From Tepidibacillus decaturensis (GTDB taxonomy: Bacteria; Bacillota; Bacilli; Tepidibacillales; Tepidibacillaceae), in contig NZ_LSKU01000001.1 in assembly GCF_001561915.1 (NCBI RefSeq), forward strand, positions 1,969,280 through 2,007,085: DNA of 37,806 nucleotides, written 5' to 3'. Shown one piece after another: positions 7,983 to 16,921 of the stretch. The translations under genes were made by a program, and so were the position numbers. The stretch's first letter is position 1. Each line of letters begins with the position of its first letter. The notes beneath the pieces are model-generated. The model was given only the letters and a program-made list of their open reading frames with translations. It was not told the DNA's origin and did no database searches.

Positions 7983-8104
7983 CATTCACACGAATAATCA
8001 CTGATTATCTCTTACCCATCTTACTCAAATTACTCAGTAATTAAACATCGAGCGCAACTAAAGTTACAAGTTAGACTACAATCCTACTTTTAGGTGGAAT
8101 GATG

Positions 8105-8872
8105 ATGGAAAAAAAAGACTCATTAACATCACTTTTACTACAAGTTCAACAGGGAAGACTCTCTGTCGCTGAAGCAAAAGCAAAATTAAAAAACTATGAA
8201 GAACTAGGTTTTGCAAATCTAGATCTTCATCGAGCAAAAAGGACAGGATTTCCAGAAGTGATCTACGCGGAAGGAAAATCGACAGAACAAGTATTAGTGA
8301 TTTTTGAACGATTGATTACAAAGAATAAAGTCGTTCTAGCAACAAGAGTAACAAAGGAAATGGCAGAACAAATCCTATGGAAATTTCCCAGCGTTGAATA
8401 TAATGAAATAGCTAGAACCATTCTATGGAATCGTAAGTCAGAAGAAAAACACCCTGGTTATATAGTGGTGGTTTGTGCTGGTACATCTGATCTTCCTGTT
8501 GCAGAAGAAGCTGCAGTAACTGCCCAAGCGATGGGAAATGAAACGAAACTCATTTGCGATGTTGGTGTCGCAGGTTTGCACCGCTTAATTGATAAAATCG
8601 ATTTGATTCGAAAGGCCAATGTGATCATTGTAGTGGCAGGTATGGAAGGCGCTCTTCCCAGTGTTGTCGGTGGTTTAGTTGATAAACCTGTGATCGCGGT
8701 CCCGACTAGTGTAGGATACGGTGCTAATTTCAAAGGGTTATCTGCCTTGTTAGGGATGTTAAATTCTTGTGCCAGTGGTATCTCCGTAGTTAACATTGAC
8801 AATGGCTTTGGGGCAGGTTATCAAGCAGGGCTGATTAATAAATGGATGGATCCATCCTTTAAAGGAGAATGA
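8105..8872 (+). CDS. larB: LarB, pyridinium-3,5-biscarboxylic acid mononucleotide synthase
   Basis: A 255-residue protein of the PurE-like LarB family. It carboxylates nicotinic acid adenine dinucleotide and releases AMP, the first step of the nickel-pincer nucleotide cofactor of lactate racemase. The N-terminal helical part has LGFANLDLHRAKRTGFPEVI, and the PurE-like domain holds VVVCAGTSDLPVAEEAA, then NVIIVVAGMEGALPSVVGGL and VPTSVGYGANFKGLSALLGM near the C-terminus. Three ATGs in a row occur at 8099, 8102 and 8105; AGGTGG at 8092-8097 favours the last. larC follows after 2 bp. Neither larA nor larE is present in the window. Confidence 0.93.
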   Translation: MEKKDSLTSLLLQVQQGRLSVAEAKAKLKNYEELGFANLDLHRAKRTGFPEVIYAEGKSTEQVLVIFERLITKNKVVLATRVTKEMAEQILWKFPSVEYNEIARTILWNRKSEEKHPGYIVVVCAGTSDLPVAEEAAVTAQAMGNETKLICDVGVAGLHRLIDKIDLIRKANVIIVVAGMEGALPSVVGGLVDKPVIAVPTSVGYGANFKGLSALLGMLNSCASGISVVNIDNGFGAGYQAGLINKWMDPSFKGE

Positions 8873-8874
8873 CG

Positions 8875-9707
8875 ATGAAAATTTTATACTTTGATACTTT
8901 TTCTGGAATTAGTGGCGATATGGCTCTTGCAGCTCTTATTGATGCAGGGGCAAATCCTTCCTATATTGAAATGGAATTAAAAAAATTACCAGTTAATCCT
9001 TTTAATTTACAATACCAAAAGGTCGTCAAAAAAGGAGTTACTGCATTAAAACTTGATGTAGTCATCGATCCCCATACAGAAGCTATTCATCATCGCCATT
9101 ACATCGATATTATACAGATGATTGAGGAGTCGGAATTACCAGAACGTGTAAAGGAAAAATCAAAAAAATATTCGAAAAAATTGCTATTGCTGAAGGAAAG
9201 ATTCATCATCTTCCTATAGAAAAAGTCCATTTTCATGAAGTGGGTGCAGTTGATTCTATTGTCGATATTATTGGCGTAAGCTTAGCTCTTGAGGATTTAG
9301 GTATTGACCTAATCTATACTTCTCCTATTCCTTTGGGTTCAGGCCAAATTAAAATTGAACATGGGATTTATCCAATACCTACTCCCGCAACATTAGAAAT
9401 ATTAAAAGGGATTCCCATTCGTTCTTCTCATGTTCCCTTTGAAATGACCACACCAACTGGAGCAGGAATTGTAGCTGCCCTAGGTTCAGGTTTTCATGGT
9501 TATCCTTCGATGACAGTTGAAACAATCGGATATGGGGCTGGAACAAAGGATTTTGAAGATCGGCCCAATGTTTTACGTGCAGTTGTTGGGACAACAAATG
9601 AACTATACGCCACAGAACCCCAATTTACAATGGCACATGAACATGAACACCAACACCATGAACATCATCATGATCATCATAATCCTTTGACAATGCCAAT
9701 TCGATAA
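8875..9707 (+). pseudogene. larC: LarC N-terminal part (LarC1), apparent -1 frameshift at an A7 run and lacking LarC2
   Basis: This is the N-terminal two thirds of LarC, which inserts nickel into the pincer nucleotide. It opens with MKILYFDTFSGISGDMALAA. At residue 97 the frame runs into SKKYSKKLLLL and stops at 9219. The family sequence (KIFEKIAIAEGKIHHLPIEK, then VHFHEVGAVDSIVDIIG) continues in the next frame to 9707. Adding one A to 9162-9168 restores about 277 residues. The product ends in a His-rich tail (HEHEHQHHEHHHDHH), normally the linker to the C-terminal LarC2 domain, but here a stop codon follows. LarC2 is encoded separately on the other strand at 9758-10243. The start at 8875 has AAAGGAG seven bases upstream. 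In Lactobacillus plantarum larC1 and larC2 are joined by programmed frameshifting; that cannot happen here. Confidence 0.85.
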
Positions 9708-9728
9708 TCGATTTGTTGTACCTTTATA

Positions 9729-9757
9729 GGGCTACTCGAAGATTAATCGAGTAGCTC
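9729..9757 (+). terminator. Hairpin between convergent larC1 and larC2 genes
   Basis: GCTACTCGA (9731-9739) pairs with TCGAGTAGC (9747-9755). On the plus strand it is followed by TTATTGTTCTTTT, so it probably ends the larBC transcript. It sits exactly between the two stop codons. Confidence 0.65.
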
Positions 9758-10243
9758 TTATTGTTCTTTTGCCCACTGATATCCTTTTTCCTTTACCAGA
9801 TCATAGACCCATTTAATTGGAACCTGATGTTCTTTTGCTAACCGTACACAATCTTCATACTCAGGGGCTATTTGAACAATTTTGCCTTCTCGTTTCCCGA
9901 TCTTCACTGTACATTTCCCCCACTCTGTTTCCACCTCTATAAATGTTCTTTCTAAACGATGAACTGTATAGGGAGTATACCTGATGCCTAGAGTGGTGGT
10001 TTCAAGAAAAAGAAAATCCATCACCTTTTCTCGAATTTCCTCTCTACATAATATATGAAGAACTTGTCCAGGACGATTTTTCTTCATGATCACTTGTACA
10101 ATATATACATCATTTACACCCATACTAAATAATTGTTCCATGATATATCCATAAAATTCTGGATTCATGTCATCAAGGGAAACCTCTATCTTTACCATTT
10201 GTTTATCAATATGTTCATTTAGATTATTTTTCATATTCTTCAT
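9758..10243 (-). CDS. Stand-alone LarC C-terminal domain (LarC2), inverted relative to larC1
   Basis: A 161-residue protein that equals the C-terminal domain of LarC. VKIEVSLDDMNPEFYGYIME near residue 17 is the start of the family domain, followed by VYIVQVIMKKNRPGQVLHIL, then ETTTLGIRYTPYTVHRLERT and VKIGKREGKIVQIAPEYEDC near the end. In LarC this domain helps the CTP-dependent nickel insertion. Here it has its own start and a GGGAG sequence close upstream (spacing 3-4 to the first ATG; the ATG two codons later is also possible). It is transcribed toward larC1. About 16 residues rich in Lys and Asn (MKNMKNNLNEHIDKQ) precede the domain. The arrangement suggests a local inversion or a separate acquisition that split LarC in two genes. 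Confidence 0.87.
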   Translation of the reverse strand: MKNMKNNLNEHIDKQMVKIEVSLDDMNPEFYGYIMEQLFSMGVNDVYIVQVIMKKNRPGQVLHILCREEIREKVMDFLFLETTTLGIRYTPYTVHRLERTFIEVETEWGKCTVKIGKREGKIVQIAPEYEDCVRLAKEHQVPIKWVYDLVKEKGYQWAKEQ

Positions 10244-10374
10244 GATCTCCCTTACTATATTTTTCGAGATAAATTTCAGGTCAATTTTACCATTTTCCTT
10301 TATACATAGAAAAGGAAACTTTTTTAAAAACTATTTAAATGAATTGAACTAAAGATGATTTTGGAGAGATGGAA

Positions 10375-11361
10375 ATGAGACTGTTAAACAAACGATTAAT
10401 ATGCACTTTAATAATTATCAGCTTAGTTTCAACGATTCCTATACAGAGTTTAGCTAAAGGAGAACAAGACGATCTGTTTCAAACGAGAATGGAGCTATAT
10501 AAAACCATGGATAATATTTATCAAATCCCATGGTACTATATTGCAGCCATTGATCAGTATGAAAGAAATATTCAACCTGTCAGGCAGGATCTTCCTATAA
10601 AAAAAGGTCTAATCAGCATCTATTTTTCAAAAGAAAAATGGGCCGGTTTTCTCAATCCAAATCCCGAAGATCAAAATCCAATGCGAATTCAGTTTTTTAA
10701 TGGTTTTGGTGTAGATGGGGATGGGGATGGTTTAGCTGATCGAAATAATGATGCTGATGTTCTTGTTGCTTTTTTAAATTATCTAAGTCGGTATGGGACG
10801 ACAAAAGATAGCCTCAAGAATGCTTTAATGGATTATTATCAAAGCGAGTTACCAGCCAAAATCATTGATGAAATCGCTCTCATCTACAAAACCTTTAATA
10901 CCCTTCAATTAGCAGAACGGGTTTTCCCAATTCCCAAATGGAACAGTTACTCCTATCGAAGTACATGGGGAGATACAAGAGGCTGGGGAGGGCGAAGAAT
11001 ACACGAAGGGACTGACATCTTCGCTTCTTATGGTGCAGCAGTACGAAGTGTTTCTTATGGGTATGTTGAAGTCCTAGGCTGGAATAAATATGGGGGGTGG
11101 CGTGTTGGAATAAGAGATACAAACAATATTTATTATTACTACGCTCATTTAACAGGGTTTAAAAAAGGATTAAAAGAAGGAGATATTGTCAAACCAGGTG
11201 ATGTCATCGGATATGTTGGAAGTTCTGGTTATGGCTCTCCAGGTACGCAAGGAAAATTCCCCCCTCATTTACATTTTGGTATGTATAAATATAATGGCCG
11301 TCATGAGTGGGCATTTGACCCTACCCCTTATTTACGTGTTTGGGAAAGAAAAAGAAAATAA
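10375..11361 (+). CDS. lytH: LytH-type spore cortex endopeptidase (M23/LytM)
   Basis: A 328-residue secreted zinc peptidase. A signal peptide (LICTLIIISLVSTIPIQSLA) precedes a helical domain that resembles a degenerate transglycosylase fold, with an acidic GVDGDGDGLADRNNDADV loop that could bind calcium. The C-terminal LytM domain has HEGTDI (zinc ligands H210 and D214), YAHLTG (H258) and HLHFG (H298 and ligand H300). Architecture and length match B. subtilis LytH (YunA), an L-Ala-D-Glu endopeptidase that leaves single L-Ala side chains in spore cortex. The start at 10375 is six bases after GGAGAG; the ATG at 10369 abuts that site. The gene has no conventional terminator, and repeat A2 starts two bases after its stop. 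Confidence 0.85.
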   Translation: MRLLNKRLICTLIIISLVSTIPIQSLAKGEQDDLFQTRMELYKTMDNIYQIPWYYIAAIDQYERNIQPVRQDLPIKKGLISIYFSKEKWAGFLNPNPEDQNPMRIQFFNGFGVDGDGDGLADRNNDADVLVAFLNYLSRYGTTKDSLKNALMDYYQSELPAKIIDEIALIYKTFNTLQLAERVFPIPKWNSYSYRSTWGDTRGWGGRRIHEGTDIFASYGAAVRSVSYGYVEVLGWNKYGGWRVGIRDTNNIYYYYAHLTGFKKGLKEGDIVKPGDVIGYVGSSGYGSPGTQGKFPPHLHFGMYKYNGRHEWAFDPTPYLRVWERKRK

Positions 11362-11363
11362 AA

Positions 11364-11469
11364 AAGTTTGTATATTCCAACGTGCTCCGTTGTCCGTGTA
11401 TTTCTTTTAATGAATAATAAGGTAAGAAATACACTCCCAAAAGTCGCTACTTATGGAATATACAAACTT
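11364..11469. repeat. Inverted-repeat element A2 (106 bp) with perfect internal hairpin
   Basis: AAGTTTGTATATTCCA (11364-11379) and its exact complement at 11454-11469 bound the element. Inside lie CGTGCTCCGTTGTCC and a perfect 11-bp stem, GTGTATTTCTT (11396-11406) with AAGAAATACAC (11424-11434). Its loop holds AATGAATAATAAGG. Compared with A1 the stem differs at two adjacent pairs on both strands (CC/GG becomes TA/TA) and a mismatch is repaired, so pairing is kept while sequence drifts. A1 has about 50 extra bases 3' of this hairpin. It sits between lytH and the metH riboswitch promoter. Confidence 0.78.
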
Positions 11470-11497
11470 AAATAATAAGAGGTAGCTCTTTTTGCTC

Positions 11498-11700
11498 TTG
11501 ACAATTTGCTGATTCTCGTACAAACTAGAAGAAATAACAAAAGCATACTTCACTTCTATCCAGAGTGGTGGAGGGATCTGGCCCTACGAAACCACAGCAA
11601 CCGGTCGAATGACCATGGTGCTAATTCCAGCAGAATTTTTCTGGAAGATAGGAGAATCGTGAATACACGTAGCCCTCTCCTATTTTGGTGAGGGTTTTTT
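11498..11700 (+). promoter_or_regulatory. SAM-I (S-box) riboswitch with terminator, upstream of metH
   Basis: A TTGACA -35 box (11498-11503) with a weak -10 near 11520 precedes the leader. The aptamer spans about 11553-11654: P1 strands CTTCTATC and GATAGGAG, then the S-box core CAGAGTGGTGGAGGGA, CTGGCCCTACGAAACC, the CAGCAACC block and a kinked P3/P4 region. The terminator is CCCTCTCC (11673-11680) with GGTGAGGG (11687-11694) and six Ts. The 3' strand of P1 (GATAGGAGA) is also complementary to TCTCCTAT in the terminator, giving the expected antiterminator. Bound SAM should therefore stop metH transcription. Confidence 0.96.
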
Positions 11701-11767
11701 CATTATAAGATTCCTAGGGAATGTATATTATATGTATACATCTCCATATTATGAGGAGGGAGAAACA

Positions 11768-14700
11768 ATGAACAAAATAGATCGTTTAAAACAACAAATG
11801 GAGCAAAAAATCCTCATTCTTGATGGTGCAATGGGTACAATGCTACAAAATGCTCAATTAACTGCCAAAGACTTTGGTGGAGATCAATACGAAGGTTGCA
11901 ATGAAATTTTAAATCTAATCCGTCCAGATCTAATTAAACATATCCATCTTACTTATTTAGAAGCAGGAGCAGACATCATTGAAACGAATACTTTTGGAGC
12001 TACCCCAGTTGTATTAGCAGAATATGGACTTGAAGACCGAACTGAAGAAATCAATCTTGCTGCAGCAAAGATTGCAAAAGAAGCTGTTGATCAAGTTTCT
12101 ACCCCCGAATGGCCACGCTTTGTCGCTGGCTCCATGGGGCCAACAACCAAAACCCTTTCTGTTACAGGTGGGATTACATTTGATCAATTATCGGATTCAT
12201 ATTATCAACAAGCAAAAGGATTAATCATCGGTGGTGTAGATTTACTTTTGTTAGAAACTGCACAAGATACACTTAATGTGAAAGCGGCTGGAATAGGAAT
12301 TCAAAAAGCTTTTGCAGAATGTAAAGTAGAATTACCTGTTATGATTTCAGGCACGATTGAACCGATGGGTACCACTCTTGCAGGTCAAAATATTGAAGCT
12401 TTCTACATCTCCTTAGAACATTTGAAGCCCATTTCCGTAGGACTAAACTGTGCAACAGGGCCTGAATTCATGCGTGATCATCTCCGTTCCCTCTCGCAAT
12501 TAGCTACAAGTGCAGTTAGTTGTTATCCTAATGCCGGATTACCAGATGAAGATGGTCATTACCACGAGTCTCCCAAAGCCTTAGCTGAGAAGATGTCGCA
12601 ATTTGCAAAACAAGGTTGGTTAAACGTTGCAGGTGGATGCTGTGGCACTACACCAGATCATATCAAAGCTCTTTCAGAAACATTAAAAGAATTTAAACCT
12701 AGACGATTTCAAAAGGAACATCTCCCTGCCGTGTCAGGAATTGAGCCAGTTTTTTTAGAAAAAGAAAATCGTCCCCTCTTTGTAGGAGAACGAACGAATG
12801 TGATCGGTTCTAAGAAATTTCGAGACCTGATTGCAGACGGTAAGTATGAAGAAGCCTCTGAGATTGCCCGTGCTCAGGTAAAAGGCGGCGCACAAGTGAT
12901 CGACATCTGTTTGGCCAATCCTGACCGTGATGAGTATTTCGACATGGAGCAGTTCCTACAATATGTAGTCAATAAAGTCAAAGTACCGTTTATGATTGAT
13001 TCAACCGATTCAAAGGTAATTGAGCTTGCTCTAAAATATTCTCAAGGAAAAGCCATCATCAATTCAATCAATTTAGAAGATGGCGAAAGACGTTTTCAGG
13101 AGATCGTCCCACTCATTTTACAATATGGTGCAGCCGTTGTTGTTGGAACGATTGATGAAAAGGGAATGGCTGTTACGAGTGAAAGAAAATTAGAAATAGC
13201 TAAACGTTCTTATGATTTGCTTGTTCATCAATATGGAGTAAATCCTCAAGACATTATTTTTGACCCATTAGTCTTTCCAATAGGAACAGGTGACGAAGCA
13301 TATATTGGATCTGCAAAAGAAACGATTAAGGGAATTCAACAAATCAAGGAAGCTTTTCCTGAATGTCAAACCATTCTTGGCATTAGTAACGTTTCCTTTG
13401 GGTTACCCCCTGCTGGTCGTGAAGTATTAAATGCTGTTTTTCTTTACCATACAACACGTGCCGGCCTAGATTATGCTATTGTGAATACACAAAAGCTTCA
13501 ACGCTATGCTTCCATTCCAGAGGAAGAAAGACAATTAGCTGAACAATTGATTTTTAACACAAATAAACAAACCCTTGCTCAATTTGCTGATTTTTATCGC
13601 AATAAAAAAGTGATCAAGGAAGAAACTAGTATCAGGTATCCATTGGAAGAACGGTTAAGTAACTATATCGTGGAAGGATCAAAAGACGGCCTGATTGATG
13701 ACTTAAAAGAAGCCCTTAGCCGGTATACTCCTTTAGACATTATCAACGGCCCTTTGATGAAAGGAATGCAACGTGTTGGGCAACTATTTAATGACAATGA
13801 ATTAATTGTTGCCGAAGTATTACAAAGTGCTGAAGTGATGAAAACGGCCGTTTCCTTCTTAGAGCCTTATATGGAAAAAAACGATTCTACACAAAAAGGA
13901 AAAATTCTACTTGCTACTGTAAAAGGGGATGTCCACGATATTGGGAAAAACCTTGTAGAAATTATTTTATCCAATAATGGTTACGAAGTAATTAACCTTG
14001 GAATTAAAGTACCTCCCGAACAATTAGTGGCTGCTTTTAAACAGGAAAAACCTGATGCCATTGGCTTATCTGGACTCCTTGTTAAATCAGCACAACAAAT
14101 GGCCATCACTGCTCAGGATCTAAAAACCGCTGGGATTGATGTTCCCCTTCTAGTAGGAGGAGCTGCATTAACAAGAAAATTCACTGAAAACAAAATTGCA
14201 AATGAATATGATGGACTTGTTTTCTATGCAAAGGATGCAATGGATGGGTTAAATATCTTAAACCAGATTAGTGATGAAGCCTATAAAAACGAACTTATTG
14301 CTGAATTACGAAAACAGCGCCAAACAACTGCTGATATGGGTCATACTGACAATATAATAAATGATTCAGTCTTGACCAATAAAAGTATCAAGCGTTCATC
14401 AACCAGTCAAAACGTACCTGTTTTTCAACCGCCAGACTTCGATCGTCATATTTTGCGGAATTATCCAATTGATTTTTTGTATCCTTATTTAAATATGAGG
14501 ATGCTACTCGGAAAACATTTAGGGATCAAAGGAAATATTGAGCAACTTCTTGCTCATGGTGATGCTAAAGCTTTCGAGCTAAAAACAGCGGTCGAACAGC
14601 TACTAACGGAAGCAAAAAATAAAAACTTCATAAAAGCAAATGGAATGTATCAGTTCTTCCCTGCTCAGTCGCAAGAAAATGACATTCTTGTTTACGATCC

Positions 14701-15223
14701 AAAAGATTATTCAAAAGTGATTCAGCGTTTTTCATTCCCAAGACAGCAAGAGGAACCCTATTTATGCCTAGCTGATTTCCTTCGACCTGTAGAAAGTGGT
14801 GTGATGGATTCTGTTGGATTCTTAATAGTAACCACTGGTCAAGGGATTATCGATCTAGCTTCAGAGTGGCGAGAAAAAGGAGATTATTTACGTTCTCACC
14901 TCTTGCAAGCAACTGCCTTAGAATTGGCCGAGGCTTTTGCAGAAAGAATACATCACATGATGAGAGACATCTGGGGCTTCCCGGATCCTTCAGAAATGAC
15001 TATGGTAGAGCGGTTCGCCGCCAAATATCAAGGAATTCGGGTTTCATTTGGCTATCCAGCTTGTCCTAACCTTGAGGACCAAAAGAAATTGTTTGCCTTA
15101 CTAAATCCTGAGGACATTGGCATCCACTTAACAGATGGCTTTATGATGGAACCAGAGGCTTCTGTTTCAGCAATGGTCTTCGCTCATCCCGAAGCCAGAT
15201 ATTTTACCGCTGTTAAATCTTAA
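11768..15223 (+). CDS. metH: Cobalamin-dependent methionine synthase
   Basis: A 1151-residue, four-module enzyme that moves a methyl group from 5-methyltetrahydrofolate to homocysteine via cobalamin. Residues 1-310 form the homocysteine domain with zinc ligands Cys228 (GLNCATG), Cys291 and Cys292 (GGCCGT). About 340-600 is the pterin domain (FVGERTNVIGSKKFRDL). About 635-870 binds cobalamin, with the cap helices and DVHDIGKN, His723 being the cobalt ligand. About 900-1150 is the SAM-dependent reactivation domain, ending RVSFGYPACPN. All key residues are present. The ATG at 11768 has GAGGAGGGAG just upstream; an in-frame ATG 12 codons earlier lacks one. The gene is under the SAM riboswitch and faces the metPS importer across a shared terminator. 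Confidence 0.97.
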   Translation: MNKIDRLKQQMEQKILILDGAMGTMLQNAQLTAKDFGGDQYEGCNEILNLIRPDLIKHIHLTYLEAGADIIETNTFGATPVVLAEYGLEDRTEEINLAAAKIAKEAVDQVSTPEWPRFVAGSMGPTTKTLSVTGGITFDQLSDSYYQQAKGLIIGGVDLLLLETAQDTLNVKAAGIGIQKAFAECKVELPVMISGTIEPMGTTLAGQNIEAFYISLEHLKPISVGLNCATGPEFMRDHLRSLSQLATSAVSCYPNAGLPDEDGHYHESPKALAEKMSQFAKQGWLNVAGGCCGTTPDHIKALSETLKEFKPRRFQKEHLPAVSGIEPVFLEKENRPLFVGERTNVIGSKKFRDLIADGKYEEASEIARAQVKGGAQVIDICLANPDRDEYFDMEQFLQYVVNKVKVPFMIDSTDSKVIELALKYSQGKAIINSINLEDGERRFQEIVPLILQYGAAVVVGTIDEKGMAVTSERKLEIAKRSYDLLVHQYGVNPQDIIFDPLVFPIGTGDEAYIGSAKETIKGIQQIKEAFPECQTILGISNVSFGLPPAGREVLNAVFLYHTTRAGLDYAIVNTQKLQRYASIPEEERQLAEQLIFNTNKQTLAQFADFYRNKKVIKEETSIRYPLEERLSNYIVEGSKDGLIDDLKEALSRYTPLDIINGPLMKGMQRVGQLFNDNELIVAEVLQSAEVMKTAVSFLEPYMEKNDSTQKGKILLATVKGDVHDIGKNLVEIILSNNGYEVINLGIKVPPEQLVAAFKQEKPDAIGLSGLLVKSAQQMAITAQDLKTAGIDVPLLVGGAALTRKFTENKIANEYDGLVFYAKDAMDGLNILNQISDEAYKNELIAELRKQRQTTADMGHTDNIINDSVLTNKSIKRSSTSQNVPVFQPPDFDRHILRNYPIDFLYPYLNMRMLLGKHLGIKGNIEQLLAHGDAKAFELKTAVEQLLTEAKNKNFIKANGMYQFFPAQSQENDILVYDPKDYSKVIQRFSFPRQQEEPYLCLADFLRPVESGVMDSVGFLIVTTGQGIIDLASEWREKGDYLRSHLLQATALELAEAFAERIHHMMRDIWGFPDPSEMTMVERFAAKYQGIRVSFGYPACPNLEDQKKLFALLNPEDIGIHLTDGFMMEPEASVSAMVFAHPEARYFTAVKS

Positions 15224-15244
15224 TCATTATCCTTATCTACACAA

Positions 15245-15274
15245 AAAACCTCACTAGAACTTAGTGAGGTTTTC
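15245..15274. terminator. Bidirectional terminator between metH and metS
   Basis: AACCTCACTA pairs with TAGTGAGGTT around GAACT, with A and T tracts on both sides, so it can end both the plus-strand metH and the minus-strand metPS transcripts. Confidence 0.88.
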
Positions 15275-15299
15275 CTATTTAATCTAACATCCAAAAATT

Positions 15300-15440
15300 C
15301 TACTGATGACTTACCGCATTTTGTCCTGTTTGGCTTGAGGATTTTTTTGATTTAGAGATGGCGACTAATAAGGCAACCCCTAAACCTCCCCAAAGAAGAG
15401 TAGCTCCAAAGATAAACATAAAGATTGCACCTGTGCTCAT
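15300..15440 (-). CDS. metS: MetS, small subunit of methionine/alanine importer
   Basis: A 46-residue protein: MSTGAIFMFIFGATLLWGGL opens one membrane helix (about residues 4-28), then a basic serine/glutamine-rich tail (SKSKKSSSQTGQ). Its start codon overlaps the metP stop as TAATG, so the two are translationally coupled. In Corynebacterium the two-gene MetP-MetS system imports methionine and alanine with sodium, and the small subunit is required. Small single-helix partners of this kind are common next to NSS-family genes. It is short, but position, overlap and composition fit well. Confidence 0.87.
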   Translation of the reverse strand: MSTGAIFMFIFGATLLWGGLGVALLVAISKSKKSSSQTGQNAVSHQ

Positions 15441-16921
15441 TAGAATTCCTCCCTTTTATAACCTGGAATGAGTTTCATCATGACTCCTAACACAATTGCA
15501 GCAATCGCAACTCCCCAACCAAATACGATTAGACTATTTAATGTATATCCTCCATATAGTTCAGTAAATTCCGTTTTAAAGTTTAGAACCATCATGACTC
15601 CTAACACAATTGGTGTGACAAAACGGATCATAATATCCCACCAGCTACCAATTGCAAAATCGGAAAGCGGGTTATTATGCTCACGAATCGTTGAAACCTT
15701 GAAGAACCAGCCAAGGAGAATAACCTCAACTAATCCTGCTAAAGCAATACCAAAGGAATTGATAAAGTGGTCTACAATATCTAAGTAATATAAACCACCA
15801 CCGGTAACATAAAAGAGACTAAGCAAAAAGGTTACAGCAGTAGAAGCAACAACTGCCTGTTTTCTACTTAAGGAGAATTTATCCATCACTGCCGCAACAA
15901 CTACCTCTAGAATGGAGATCGCTGAAGTTAATCCGGCAATCACTAATGCACCAAAGAACAAGACACCCATCAATTCGTTCATAGCAGGCAATTGGTTAAT
16001 AATTTGTGGGAAAACAACGAAAGCTAACCCTACGCCTGCTTTTGCAACATCCTGTACAGGCACACCACTTGATGTAGCCATAAAACCAAGTACCCCAAAC
16101 ACACCTAATGCAGCTAAAAATTCAAAGCCACTATTGGATAGACCAGTAATGAAAGCACTATTGTTGATCTCTGCTTTCTCAGGTAAATAACTAGAATACG
16201 TAATCATAATTGCAAAAGCAATACTTAGACTAAAGAAGATTTGCCCGTACGCAGCAATCCAAGTATCACCATCAAAAATCTTGCTAAAATCTGGGGTTAA
16301 TAAGACATTTAAACCTTCTGTTGCACCAGGTAATGTTACCCCACGGATTGTAAATATAATCATGATAATCAATAATAATGGCATTAAAAATTTGGAAATA
16401 CGTTCAATCCCTGCTTTAACACCTCGATATAATATAAAGAAAATAACTGCCCAGACTACTAATAGAACGAAGAAAATGTGCCACTGAATTCCTCCAGTAT
16501 GCCAAACTCCTTCTGATATGTTTAAATATTCTGAAAATAAAAAAGACTCAGTATCCTCACCCCATTTTAACCCTAGGGCAAACCATGTATAACTTGCACT
16601 CCACGCAATGATCGCAACATAATAGGTCATAATTACAAAAGAAATAAGTACCTGCCACCAGCCAAGCCATTCAGAATTCTTCAAGATTCTACGAAATGAT
16701 AATGGTGCAGACCCTTTAAATTTATGGCCAATACCGAACTCAAGAATAAGGATCGGAATACCTGCTGTTAGAAGTGCGAAAAAGTATGGTATTAGAAATG
16801 CGCCACCTCCATTTGCATATGCTACATAGGGGAAACGCCAAATATTACCTAATCCAACTGCGGAACCAATGGCTGCCAGGATAAATCCTGCCCTGCTTCC
16901 CCATTGTTCTCTTTTACCCAT
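15440..16921 (-). CDS. metP: MetP, sodium-dependent methionine/alanine transporter (NSS family)
   Basis: A 493-residue neurotransmitter:sodium symporter homologue with about 12 membrane helices in the LeuT fold. Helix 1 has the family signature GFILAAIGSAVGLGNIWRFP, which carries the unwound sodium and substrate site, and GGGAFLIPYF follows. Helix 6 is seen at GQIFFSLSIAFAIMITYSSY. Substrate is inferred from the adjoining metS gene and from metH being next door, convergent with it. The start ATG is preceded by AAAGGAGG with eight bases spacing. No S-box leader is visible upstream, so this importer is apparently not under the same riboswitch as metH. Confidence 0.88.
   Translation of the reverse strand: MGKREQWGSRAGFILAAIGSAVGLGNIWRFPYVAYANGGGAFLIPYFFALLTAGIPILILEFGIGHKFKGSAPLSFRRILKNSEWLGWWQVLISFVIMTYYVAIIAWSASYTWFALGLKWGEDTESFLFSEYLNISEGVWHTGGIQWHIFFVLLVVWAVIFFILYRGVKAGIERISKFLMPLLLIIMIIFTIRGVTLPGATEGLNVLLTPDFSKIFDGDTWIAAYGQIFFSLSIAFAIMITYSSYLPEKAEINNSAFITGLSNSGFEFLAALGVFGVLGFMATSSGVPVQDVAKAGVGLAFVVFPQIINQLPAMNELMGVLFFGALVIAGLTSAISILEVVVAAVMDKFSLSRKQAVVASTAVTFLLSLFYVTGGGLYYLDIVDHFINSFGIALAGLVEVILLGWFFKVSTIREHNNPLSDFAIGSWWDIMIRFVTPIVLGVMMVLNFKTEFTELYGGYTLNSLIVFGWGVAIAAIVLGVMMKLIPGYKREEF

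Noticed and set aside
9690-10243. Invertible segment switching larC2 between orientations
   Set aside because: I looked for inverted repeats at both borders and found only a weak 10-of-16 match, and no recombinase gene is nearby.
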